In this document: positions 52,051-60,800 of the stretch, in pieces | How the letters are laid out: each line of letters opens with the position of its first letter | How positions within the stretch are numbered: position 1 is the first letter of the stretch | Assembly (NCBI RefSeq): GCF_040096075.1 | Contig: NZ_JBBMFJ010000010.1 | Location: forward strand, 1 to 64,000 | Source: Brotaphodocola faecis | GTDB taxonomy: Bacteria; Bacillota; Clostridia; Lachnospirales; Lachnospiraceae | Length of the DNA: 64,000 nucleotides | Direction of reading: 5' to 3' | Translations under genes and position numbers: made by a program | The notes under the pieces: model-generated | Databases searched by the model: none | What the model saw: only the letters and a program-made list of their open reading frames with translations | Told to the model about the DNA's origin: nothing

Positions 52051-53537
52051 ACAATCCACTTTCCCTTTTGTGATGTCCCAATACGTTCAATTTTTCCCTC
52101 TTCACGTAATTTACGGATTAAATATTTTAATGCATTCACATTCATGCCAAGTTCTCTGGCTATCATCATCTGAGAAGATGTTGGTTTTTCCTTCATGATT
52201 GCCAAAACTGCCCTTATAGTATTATCCCTGCCTGAAATCATAGCAGTTGGGTGAATATCAGAACCATAACTTGGGTGGTTGGGTGGAAGCTTGGGTGGTT
52301 GGGTGGAAGCTTGGGTAATTTGGGTGGCTTGGGTGGTCGATTGGGTGGTTTCTTCATTCATCAGCGCTTCATCCAACGGCACAATAATCCGAAATACGTC
52401 TCCTTCCACAAACTCCGGCTCTCTTCCCGAATAAAATTCACTATATTTAAACAGATTTCTCACACCAGATCCAAGCTGGTCCGCATACCCGATATTCCGA
52501 AAAAATGACGCAATAATCGGATTCTTTGGATTTGGTTCGATATCATCCGGTGTCAGAACTGCCTGCTGTGAAGCACGATTTGCATTTTCTACATACATCC
52601 GGTCTTTTTCTATTACAAATTTTGCCTGATAGGAACTGGTATATTCCCGGTGAATCAGCGTATTGGCTATCATTTCTCGCGTAATGATATTTCTAAGACT
52701 CTTCCTCTGGTCCTCTTCCAAAAAGAAACGATCTGGCAGATGCTTCCGGCCAAATTCCATAAGCTGTTCATAACTCTCTACCAAGTTGGTTTTGATAATC
52801 TCCCGGTCATCATACCGATCGGTGTTTACTTTCCGAAGCAAAGCATCCGTCACATAGGCCGGTACCACATCTGCAATTACATCATCTTTTCCCAAAAGCA
52901 TAACTGCTGCCAAATTGTATCCCTTTGCTCCGGTGACACGGTCCACGCTATACAATCTTGTACTTTTTAGTACTTCCTCGTCTGACATACTGCTCCACGG
53001 GTGTGTCTGACCACTGTTATTCGCCGCCATGATCCGAAGTTTTGGCAACAGGTCCAGACGTAAATCTTCCAGTCCCACATATGGAAAAATCTTCTTTTCT
53101 GTGTAAATCTCTTGCTTGCGGATATACAGCTGAGCAATCTGAGCTGTGGCCGTAACTTTCACGTCAGCATCATTTACACGATCATAGATTACTTTTTTGT
53201 AGCTGTGTACTTCCGCACTTGGAAGAATGTGTATATGAATGAGTTTCTTCCCTTCATAATCCAAAATCTCAGGATTGAGGTAAATAGTCGGTGAAAACAA
53301 GGCAGGATTACTAATACAGCTAATAAAATTTTTTACCATATCTGGAGCCTGCTTTTCCGGCACGCCAGAAACGGTTCCGTCATCCAAAATCCCCAGGAAT
53401 ATATCTCCTCCAAAACGGTTTAAAAACGAGCATACTGTTTCGTATACATCACTTTCAATTCCATTTCCACATCTTTTGAATTCGACCGCAATGGTCTCGC
53501 CTATTTCCAATATGGTTTTTATAGTTCTTGTGTCCAT
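52044..53537 (-). CDS. AlbA_2-domain DNA-binding regulator with GHKL-like and winged-helix domains
   Basis: The 497-residue protein opens with an AlbA_2 (Schlafen-like) domain (ETIAVEFKRCGNGIESDVYETVCSFLNRFGGDIFLGI). A HATPase_c_4 domain follows (about residues 270-410: REMIANTLIHREYTSSY, GYADQLGSGVRNLFKYSEFY), then a low-complexity Thr/Gln/Pro linker, then a C-terminal winged helix (TSSQMMIARELGMNVNALKYLIRKL). Such proteins are usually annotated as putative transcription regulators and occur beside mobile or stress loci; the target is unknown. AAGGAGG precedes the ATG. The linker DNA contains an out-of-frame tandem repeat. Confidence 0.8.
   Translation of the reverse strand: MDTRTIKTILEIGETIAVEFKRCGNGIESDVYETVCSFLNRFGGDIFLGILDDGTVSGVPEKQAPDMVKNFISCISNPALFSPTIYLNPEILDYEGKKLIHIHILPSAEVHSYKKVIYDRVNDADVKVTATAQIAQLYIRKQEIYTEKKIFPYVGLEDLRLDLLPKLRIMAANNSGQTHPWSSMSDEEVLKSTRLYSVDRVTGAKGYNLAAVMLLGKDDVIADVVPAYVTDALLRKVNTDRYDDREIIKTNLVESYEQLMEFGRKHLPDRFFLEEDQRKSLRNIITREMIANTLIHREYTSSYQAKFVIEKDRMYVENANRASQQAVLTPDDIEPNPKNPIIASFFRNIGYADQLGSGVRNLFKYSEFYSGREPEFVEGDVFRIIVPLDEALMNEETTQSTTQATQITQASTQPPKLPPNHPSYGSDIHPTAMISGRDNTIRAVLAIMKEKPTSSQMMIARELGMNVNALKYLIRKLREEGKIERIGTSQKGKWIVK
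52271..52310. repeat. Two tandem 20-bp repeats inside the AlbA_2 gene
   Basis: TTGGGTGGTTGGGTGGAAGC occurs twice in succession and is flanked by further TTGGGTGG-like units. Twenty is not a multiple of three, so the two copies are read in different frames of the linker. Loss or gain of a unit would shift the frame before the C-terminal winged helix. Confidence 0.85.
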
Positions 53538-53667
53538 TTCAGTCGCCTCCTTATCAAAACCCGATTTTTCAATTGTTTCTTGTTTTTTAGTATAACACAG
53601 ACCAATTTTTTTAGAAACAACAAAAGCCGAAAAGCAGTTTGAATCCACTTTCCGGCTTTTGTAATTG

Positions 53668-54027
53668 CTATTTGATTTCCTCTACGGTATATCCTGCATC
53701 TTCAATAGCCTTTTTCAGCACCGCCTCATCCAGTTCACGGTCGAAGCTGACTACGGCTTTCTTGCCGTGCAGGCTGACCTTGGCGGATGCGCCGTCGATC
53801 TTGTTGATGGCTTCGGTAACTGCGTTCACGCAATGCTCGCAGTGCATGCCAGAGATCTTAACAGTTTTCTTTCCGATGACCGGATTCTCCAGCTTTTTCT
53901 CCTCCGGCGGAAGGCTTCCACCGCCGCCTCCGCAGCAGGCTCCCTCGCCTTTAAAATGCTTGATGGTGGATCTTACACCAAGAAGTACGAATACTGCAAT
54001 GACTAAAAGTACAATGATGTCTGTCAT
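53668..54027 (-). CDS. Membrane-anchored heavy-metal-associated (HMA) domain protein
   Basis: The 119-residue product has an N-terminal helix (IIVLLVIAVFVLLGV), a short ACCGGGGGS motif as in FeoB-associated Cys-rich proteins, and a C-terminal HMA domain with the copper site MHCEHC. It should carry copper at the membrane face, near CopA. It is the last gene in line with csoR-copA but is separated from them by a structured repeat. GGGAG precedes the ATG. Confidence 0.8.
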   Translation of the reverse strand: MTDIIVLLVIAVFVLLGVRSTIKHFKGEGACCGGGGGSLPPEEKKLENPVIGKKTVKISGMHCEHCVNAVTEAINKIDGASAKVSLHGKKAVVSFDRELDEAVLKKAIEDAGYTVEEIK

Positions 54028-54061
54028 GACTGATTGCTCCCTTCTTTTTCTGTCTTTCCTT

Positions 54062-54194
54062 GTAACTGTTCAGTACCCTCACAGTTACGGGCAAAAATCC
54101 ATTGAAAATTGCCTTCGGCAATGGGATTTTTGCCTGCAAGCCCATGTTTTCATACGGTCAGCGCAGTGAATGCGCAGACCTACTGAACAGTTAC
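54062..54194. repeat. 133-bp structured repeat with 14-bp terminal inverted repeats (MITE-like)
   Basis: The ends GTAACTGTTCAGTA and TACTGAACAGTTAC are perfect inverted copies. Inside are three further hairpins: GGCAAAAATCC against GGATTTTTGCC, ATTGCC against GGCAAT, and GCGCA against TGCGC. There is no reading frame. Its left 27 bases recur inverted about 4.5 kb away. The layout is that of a miniature inverted-repeat element or an intergenic repeat unit, inserted within the copper operon. Confidence 0.75.
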
Positions 54195-54208
54195 CTTTCC
54201 TTCAATTT

Positions 54209-54403
54209 TTATTTTTCATCCGGCTTTTCTTTAGCTGTTTCTGCCATCGAAGCTGCCTGATGTTCTCTCTGGAACCGGCGGTCTCTCGCCTCATCCAATT
54301 TCTTTCTTACAAATTTTACCAAGAGATAAATGGATACGCCTACTATGTACAGGATAATGCAAAGAGCTACCATATATCCCATAGAATTCTGAGAATGTGA
54401 CAT
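54209..54403 (-). CDS. Small single-helix membrane protein of the copper operon
   Basis: The 64-residue product has one membrane helix (MVALCIILYIVGVSIYLLVKF) and a charged cytoplasmic tail rich in Arg, Glu and Lys. It has no Cys or Met cluster beyond MSHSQNSMGYM. I start at the ATG seven bases after AAGGAG. It lies between copA and the anchored HMA gene. I recognise no family; a membrane partner of CopA is possible but unproven. Confidence 0.6.
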   Translation of the reverse strand: MSHSQNSMGYMVALCIILYIVGVSIYLLVKFVRKKLDEARDRRFQREHQAASMAETAKEKPDEK

Positions 54404-54548
54404 TTTTTTCTCCTTCATACTCTTGTGGCTGCGTGGACATCTGCTATCCGATGCTGACACGCCACAACTGCTTTTTTCTGCCGTAGCGGCCGGCCTGCGT
54501 CCCGCCAACACTGGCCCGGACACATCCAGCCGTCTGCAGACAACTTGT

Positions 54549-54758
54549 TTACTGTACGGATACGACCTTGTAATCCTGTGCCTCAACGGCCTCTTTCAGA
54601 ACGCTGTCCGCAACTTCCTTCTCCAGGGTTACAACTGCGGTTCCTTTCTCATGGCTTACCACTGCCTCGGTTACGCCATCGATGCCTTCCAGGGTTTTTT
54701 TCACTCTGGCCTCACAATGTCCGCACATCATTCCTTCGATTTTCATAGTCTTTGTCAT
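54549..54758 (-). CDS. copZ: Possible free CopZ made from an internal start within copA
   Basis: Within the copA frame AAAGGAG stands nine bases before an ATG that begins MTKTMKIEGMMCGHC. Starting there gives a 69-residue protein with exactly the size and fold of the copper chaperone CopZ. The preceding linker (KEKKEKSA) has the codons that create the ribosome site. So the same gene may give a CopA-CopZ fusion and a free chaperone. Whether the internal start is used cannot be known from sequence. Confidence 0.45.
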   Translation of the reverse strand: MTKTMKIEGMMCGHCEARVKKTLEGIDGVTEAVVSHEKGTAVVTLEKEVADSVLKEAVEAQDYKVVSVQ

Positions 54759-57104
54759 AGCACTCTTCTCCTTTTTCTCTTTATGATCAACATGATTTCC
54801 ATCATGTGGTCTGCTTTGTTTTTTCTTCTTGTCTTTGGATGCGTCATACATTTTAAACAGATTCAGACGCAGGGCATTGGTTACCACGCAGAAGCTGGAA
54901 AGGCTCATGGCTGCCGCGCCGAACATCGGATTTAACTTCAGTCCAAACAGCGGATACCAGATTCCGGCTGCTAACGGAATACCGATCACGTTATAGAAAA
55001 ATGCCCAGAACAGGTTCTCATGGATGTTGCGAAGTGTTGCGCGGCTTAACCGGATGGCTGCCGGAACATCGCTTAAACGGCTCTTCATCAGAACCACATC
55101 GGCTGCGTCAATGGCGATATCGGTTCCTGCGCCGATGGCAATGCCGATATCCGCACGGGTCAGGGCCGGAGCATCGTTGATGCCGTCACCGACCATAGCT
55201 ACCTTGCCCTGCTCTTTCAGGGAACGAATCACGCTCTCTTTTCCTTCCGGAAGCACGCCTGCGATGACCTCGTCCACACCAGCCTGAGCGCCAATGGCTT
55301 TCGCGGTGCGCTCGTTATCTCCAGTCAGCATCACTACGCGGATGCCCATGTTCTGCAGTTCTTTGACGGCGCGCGGGCTGTCTTCCTTAATAACATCTGC
55401 CACCGCAACAATACCAAGCAGCTTTCCGTCACGGCTGAAGTACAGCGGGGTCTTGCCTGCTTCCGCAAGCTGTTCTGCTTTCATGCGAATCTCATCTGCT
55501 ACCGCAGCAACGCTGCTGATAAAGTTCGCGTTTCCGCCGCAGAGCTCGCTGCCCTCGTAAATGCCGGAAAGTCCGTTACCCGGAAGTGCCGCAAAGTCAT
55601 CCACCTCACCGGCGGTAATGCCGTCTGCCTGGGCGCGCTCGTTGATGGCGCGGGCCAGCGGATGCTCACTCTTTTTCTCCAGGGTGTAGGCCAGTACCAG
55701 AAGTTCCCGCTCACTCTTTGCTTCCGCAAGGATGATATCGGTTACCTTCGGCTCACCGCTGGTGATGGTACCGGTCTTATCCAGTGCCACAATATCCATC
55801 TTGCCGGCCTCCTCTAAGGAAACCGCGGTCTTAAACATAATTCCGTGCTTTGCGCCCATGCCGTTGCCCACCATAATGGCAACCGGAGTTGCCAGGCCCA
55901 GTGCGCACGGACAGCTGATGACCAGAACAGAAATACCCCTTGCCAGCGCAAAACCAACGCTCTGGCCTGCCAGCAGCCATACAATCGTTGTGATGACCGC
56001 AATGGTGATAACCGTCGGAACAAATACGCCAGATACCTTATCGGCTACTTTCGCGATTGGTGCCTTGGTAGCAGCCGCATCGCTGACCATCTGGATGATC
56101 TGGGACAGGGTTGTATCTTCTCCAACTCTGGTGGCCTCGCAGCGGATGAAGCCGGACTGGTTCACCGTTGCGGCAGAAACGCTGTCGCCCACAGTCTTAT
56201 CCACCGGAATGCTCTCACCGGTGAGGGCCGCCTCGTTCACGGCACTGCTTCCTTCTAATACCACGCCATCCACCGGGATATTTTCACCCGGGCGGACCAC
56301 GAATACATCACCTTTCTGTACCTGCTCGATGCCAACGGTCACTTCTTCGCCGTCACGCACCACAACCGCAGTCTTCGGAGCCAGCTTCATGAGGCTCTTT
56401 AACGCGTCGGTAGTCTTTCCTTTGGAGCGCGCCTCCAGCATCTTGCCCACCGTGATGAGGGTCAGGATCATGGCTGCGGACTCAAAGTAAAACTCATGCA
56501 TGTAGCTCATAACGGCATCCGCATTGCCCTTTACCTGAGCATCGGTCATGGCAAACAGCGCGTAGGTGCTGTAAACAAATGCCGCCATGGAACCAAGGGC
56601 TACCAGAGTATCCATGTTCGGAGCTTTGTGCCACAGACTCTTAAAGCCGCTGATAAAGAATTTCTGGTTGATGACCATAACAATAGCCGTTAAGATCAGC
56701 TGGATCAGGCCCATGGCTACGTGATTTCCGTCAAAGAATGCCGGAAGCGGCCAACCCCACATCATATGTCCCATGGAAAAATACATGAGAATGATCAAAA
56801 ATCCAATGGAATACCAGAGTCTGCGCTTTAAGACCGGAGTCTCATGGTCCTTTAACGCTTCCTCCGCATCCAGGGACTGTGCCTGCACACTGCCCTCTTT
56901 TCCTGCGCCCTTTACGGACGCGCCATATCCGGCATCCTGCACTGCCTTAATGATATCAGCCGCCGCTGCCGTGCCCTCCACGCCCATGGAATTAGTCAGC
57001 AGGCTGACTGAGCAGGATGTGACGCCCGGCACCTTGGAAACCGCTTTTTCCACGCGGCTGCTGCAGGCCGCGCAGCTCATGCCGGTAACTGTATACTGTT
57101 CCAT
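54549..57104 (-). CDS. copA: Copper-exporting P-type ATPase with HMA domains at both ends
   Basis: The 851-residue P1B-1 ATPase has an N-terminal HMA domain (GMSCAACS, Cys11/14), eight membrane helices, TGES at about 295, the transport motif CPC at 398-400, the phosphorylation site DKTGT at 442, and GDGINDAPAL. After the last helix comes a Lys-rich linker and a second HMA domain from about residue 783 (GMMCGHC). CopA normally has its HMA domains only at the N-terminus. GGAGG is about 12 bases before the chosen ATG; the frame opens earlier but without a better site. It follows csoR in the copper operon. Confidence 0.92.
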   Translation of the reverse strand: MEQYTVTGMSCAACSSRVEKAVSKVPGVTSCSVSLLTNSMGVEGTAAAADIIKAVQDAGYGASVKGAGKEGSVQAQSLDAEEALKDHETPVLKRRLWYSIGFLIILMYFSMGHMMWGWPLPAFFDGNHVAMGLIQLILTAIVMVINQKFFISGFKSLWHKAPNMDTLVALGSMAAFVYSTYALFAMTDAQVKGNADAVMSYMHEFYFESAAMILTLITVGKMLEARSKGKTTDALKSLMKLAPKTAVVVRDGEEVTVGIEQVQKGDVFVVRPGENIPVDGVVLEGSSAVNEAALTGESIPVDKTVGDSVSAATVNQSGFIRCEATRVGEDTTLSQIIQMVSDAAATKAPIAKVADKVSGVFVPTVITIAVITTIVWLLAGQSVGFALARGISVLVISCPCALGLATPVAIMVGNGMGAKHGIMFKTAVSLEEAGKMDIVALDKTGTITSGEPKVTDIILAEAKSERELLVLAYTLEKKSEHPLARAINERAQADGITAGEVDDFAALPGNGLSGIYEGSELCGGNANFISSVAAVADEIRMKAEQLAEAGKTPLYFSRDGKLLGIVAVADVIKEDSPRAVKELQNMGIRVVMLTGDNERTAKAIGAQAGVDEVIAGVLPEGKESVIRSLKEQGKVAMVGDGINDAPALTRADIGIAIGAGTDIAIDAADVVLMKSRLSDVPAAIRLSRATLRNIHENLFWAFFYNVIGIPLAAGIWYPLFGLKLNPMFGAAAMSLSSFCVVTNALRLNLFKMYDASKDKKKKQSRPHDGNHVDHKEKKEKSAMTKTMKIEGMMCGHCEARVKKTLEGIDGVTEAVVSHEKGTAVVTLEKEVADSVLKEAVEAQDYKVVSVQ

Positions 57105-57271
57105 CTTGTTGTCGTTTCCTCCTTTTTCGATTCCCCCTGCAACTGCTTCTTCCCAATTGCATTCTTCTTTACCATGCCCGGAATACTGCTTTCTTATCCG
57201 CCGCCCATAGCTTCGAAATCTCTCCTCACTACCACTTGCTTTCTGTGTCATGGCAGCAAAGGTTCTCACCT

Positions 57272-57667
57272 TTACTTCATCAGTCTCTGCAATACCTTCA
57301 ATAACTCATCGATGGTCTCGTCATGGCCCTCACGGATGTCGTTCGCCACACAGGTCCGCAGATGATTTCCCAGAAGCACCTTGTTGAAGCTGTTGAGCGC
57401 CGCGTTGGCCGCAGCCACCTGAATGAGGATATCCGGACAGTAGGCGTCCTGCTCTACCATGTTGCGGATTCCCCGGATCTGCCCTTCAATGCGGTTTAAG
57501 CGGTGGATCAGATCTTTGTATTCCTTCTCGGAGCGCTCTTTTTTCTTATGACAGCAGCACGGCTTCTTCTCCGTGTGCTCTGCTTTTTCCTCTGCAGCAT
57601 CTGGCTTCGCTGCTTCAGTACGCTCTGCCATTCCACAGCAGCATTCCTTTTTATCTGTATGCTCCAT
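57272..57667 (-). CDS. csoR: CsoR-family copper-sensing repressor with Cys-rich N-terminal extension
   Basis: The 131-residue product has the CsoR helical core (about residues 48-131) with the copper ligands Cys77, His102 and Cys106. The core is preceded by an unusual extension of about 45 residues holding two CCC runs (Cys9-11 and 37-39). The core of known CsoR is about 90-120 residues without such runs. The ATG follows AAAGGTGG. It heads the copper operon and has a CsoR-like operator at its own promoter. Confidence 0.88.
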   Translation of the reverse strand: MEHTDKKECCCGMAERTEAAKPDAAEEKAEHTEKKPCCCHKKKERSEKEYKDLIHRLNRIEGQIRGIRNMVEQDAYCPDILIQVAAANAALNSFNKVLLGNHLRTCVANDIREGHDETIDELLKVLQRLMK

Positions 57668-57742
57668 GCAATTCCACCTTTCTGTAAAACGATGTTCTCC
57701 TGGGAGTTCTGCTTCCGACACTATTTTGTTTTTGCCTTTCAC

Positions 57743-57759
57743 ATACCCCCATAGGGTAT
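57743..57759. promoter_or_regulatory. CsoR operator
   Basis: ATACCCCCATAGGGTAT is a near-palindrome matching the TACCCC...GGGTA pattern of CsoR sites. It lies just downstream of the -10, where a bound repressor would block the start of transcription. Confidence 0.8.
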
Positions 57760-57763
57760 ATTG

Positions 57764-57792
57764 AGTATAGAAAAAATATCCGGATCTGTCAA
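57764..57792 (-). promoter_or_regulatory. Promoter of the copper operon
   Basis: A perfect TTGACA and TATACT are separated by 17 bases. The -35 lies in the loop, and the spacer in one arm, of the terminator of the NRPS-like gene upstream. Confidence 0.85.
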
Positions 57793-57814
57793 GAGGCAGT
57801 CCGGATATTTTTTC
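57770..57814 (-). terminator. Terminator of the NRPS-like gene
   Basis: GAAAAAATATCCGGA and TCCGGATATTTTTTC form a perfect 15-base stem with a 15-base loop. It ends in TTTTTTC on the minus strand, just past the NRPS-like stop codon. Confidence 0.88.
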
Positions 57815-57839
57815 TCAATAAGGTTTTCTTATGAAATCA

Positions 57840-60800
57840 CTAAATATTAGAAGGCTTCCAGAGAATCTCCGGCACGTGGGCTTTGCCGCACTGTGCTTCT
57901 ACATACGCCTTCAGTGCGTCCGCATCCTGCGCCATCGTGCCCTTCACTTCCGCAGTCAGTACCAGCTTATTACCTTCTGTATAGCGCACATAAGCCGCAG
58001 CTTCTTCTACACCCGGCACCTGTTTCAGTACCGTTTCCAGCTGGTACAGATCATGGAACTGGCGTCCCATGATGCCCTCCTGCATGATGGTTCTGCCGCC
58101 CTGTTCCAGGAAATCCAGGGAACCGTCCGGCAGGATTCTTGCGGTCCGTCCGGTGTCGTAAAGGGTTCCCGGGCCATAGGGATTGGTGATCTCATCCAGG
58201 TATTTTGCCGGCTTATGATCCATCACATACAGCCTGCCCCAGGCGCCAAATGGCTTCTTTTTGCAGTTCTCATCAAAGACATATACTTTGATTGTTTCGC
58301 TGCCCCCGGTACCGCTCACCAGCTGGTCCTTCGCCTCCTGGTTGAGTGCTTCCACGCCTATCGTGTAATGCAGCGGAAACAGCTTCTCCGGCAGATGGCG
58401 GTTTACGCGGCGCACCAGTGTTTCCTCCTGCATGGCGTCCATCAGGGACTCCATCACGATCATGAAATTCCTTAACTGCGCAGCGTCAAACCGATTCTCC
58501 CAGTAGCGCAGTTCATAGTAGTATCCCCGCTCATCGGTAAACACCTGCAGATGGAATGGCAGGGCATCCAGCTGGATATGCTGGCGCTCGGCCGGATACC
58601 CTCCGATGGTATCGATGTTTAAGATATCTCCCTGATACTGGAAGAACATCTCATCGGCATGAAGATTGGATATGTAACAGCGCATGGTGTCCATGATCTG
58701 CTTTCCATTCGCTTTCAGAAGCTCCGGCACGGTCTGATCCGTGGTTTCCGTGCAACGGAAAAAATAGGTCAGAAACAACGGTCCTGCCAGACGGTTCCAG
58801 CGGCTGTCGGTTCTTCCACTGTGGATGGAGGCGGAAACCGTGTCCTTTTCCCCGCTGAAAATGCCGATGCTTAAGTTGTAGGCAGTCAGAAAAAATACAT
58901 TCTCAGACACGCCGTATTTCCGGCAGAAAGCCGTTACATTGCGACGGTTCAGGGTCTCAAACCGGTCCTTTAATACCGCATTCACACCATGCTCCAGACT
59001 ATAGCAGTCCTTCCGGGTCAGGATACTCTTTCGCACCTTAAAGTCTTTCATCAGACCCTGGAAATACGCCTCATTTTTGGTGCGCAGGCCCCTTGCGTCC
59101 CGGTTTTTTTCATCCAGAATATACTCATAAAAGGTATAGGTTTCCGGCTCCACCGCCTTGCCCAGATAAAGCTGGTCTAAATCCTCAAACAGCACATTCA
59201 TGGTCATGCCGTCCCCCATGATGTGGGCAATATCAAAGAAGAAATAATTAGCGGAATCCGTCTGGTAAATACCAATGTGAAACAGGTTCTCCCCTTCTCC
59301 GTAAAGGTACGGATACAGCAGGCCTTTTCTCGTTTCCTCCCACTGGGCATCGCTCAATTTCACAATTGGAATATCAATCTTTCGCTTATCATCACGGAAA
59401 ATCTGGTAACGTCCTTCCGCCATCTGGATGATGGCTTTTAACTCCGGATGCACCTCAAAGAGCTGTTCCACCGCAAATTTTAAACGGCGCAGGTCCGTGC
59501 GCGCATCCAGTTTGTAAAGGAACGGCAGGTTTGCCGTGGTATTGCCCCGCATCACATAGGCAAAATAAAGCTGCAGATTGGTTAACGGGTACACCGGACG
59601 CACCGTGTAATCCACCTTATTTTCACCAGCACCCGCCAGCGCAAATGCCTCCAGCTTCAGCACCGACGCATGCTGTAATAAGTCGTCTAACGTCATGGAA
59701 ATCTTTAAGATCTGGTACAGGTCTGTCAGCAGAAGAACACTTCCCAGAGAGTCCAGTCCTGCCTCGTAAAGCTCCGTGTCAATGCCGAACCGGCGGTGTC
59801 CCAACACAGCCGCAATGCACTCATAAATCTGTTTCTGAAGCGCTGTTTCCGGCATGCGAAGATTCTTTTCCTTCTGTTCTTCCTGCTTTTTCCCCTCCAG
59901 ATACTGGTTGCGGATAATTTTTCTGGATGAGGTTTTCGCAAATGGGACTTCGCGGATACTGCTGCGCATAATGCGCTTGAACGTCGGCAGTTCTCCATTA
60001 TGTTTCTTAATGATCTGAGTCACAGTTCCCTCAATATCCGTGATATTTGCTGCCTCCGCATACTTAAAGTTCGGGTAAACTTCCGCGCAGATGGTATCGT
60101 CCGCGCCGTACACCAGAATATCCTCAATCAGGCGCTCATCCTCGAAGAGATTTTCCAGCTCCTCCGGCGCCACATTCTCGCCGTTGCTTAAGATAATGAG
60201 GTTCTTTTTCCGCCCGGTCAGGTACAGAAATCCCTCCTCGTCCACATGGCCGATATCCCCCGTGCAGAGCCAGCCATCCGGTGTGATGGCCTCCGCGGTC
60301 TTGTCCGGCTCCTTGTAATATCCCATCATGACAGACGGGCTCTTGACCTGAATCTCCCCGTCCACGATACGCACCTCACAGCGGTCTACAATACGTCCCA
60401 CCGAGGCAATCTTGTCCGGTCTTGTCCAGTCCGGAGAGGAAATTTTCGGGGAACATTCCGACATGCCGTAGCCCTGGGCAATGGCAATGCCAAGGCGCTG
60501 GTAATTGGCTGCCAGATCTGGCGCCAGATAGCCGCCGCCGCTGATGATCTTGTGAAGCCTGGTGCCAAGCACCTGCTCTTTGACCTTGCGGATGGGCACC
60601 TCAGGGTGCTGCCGGTTTAAGATGGCGATGCGGTTATAGAGGGCTTTTGCCATCATCGGAACCATGCGGATCACCGTCGGCTCAAACAGTAAGATGTGCT
60701 CCGCCAGCTTCTTCATGTCCCGGTTCAGACAGAGGATTCCACCGTAGCGCATAACGGTAAACACATCACCATTTAAGCAGAATACGTGATGAATCGGCAG

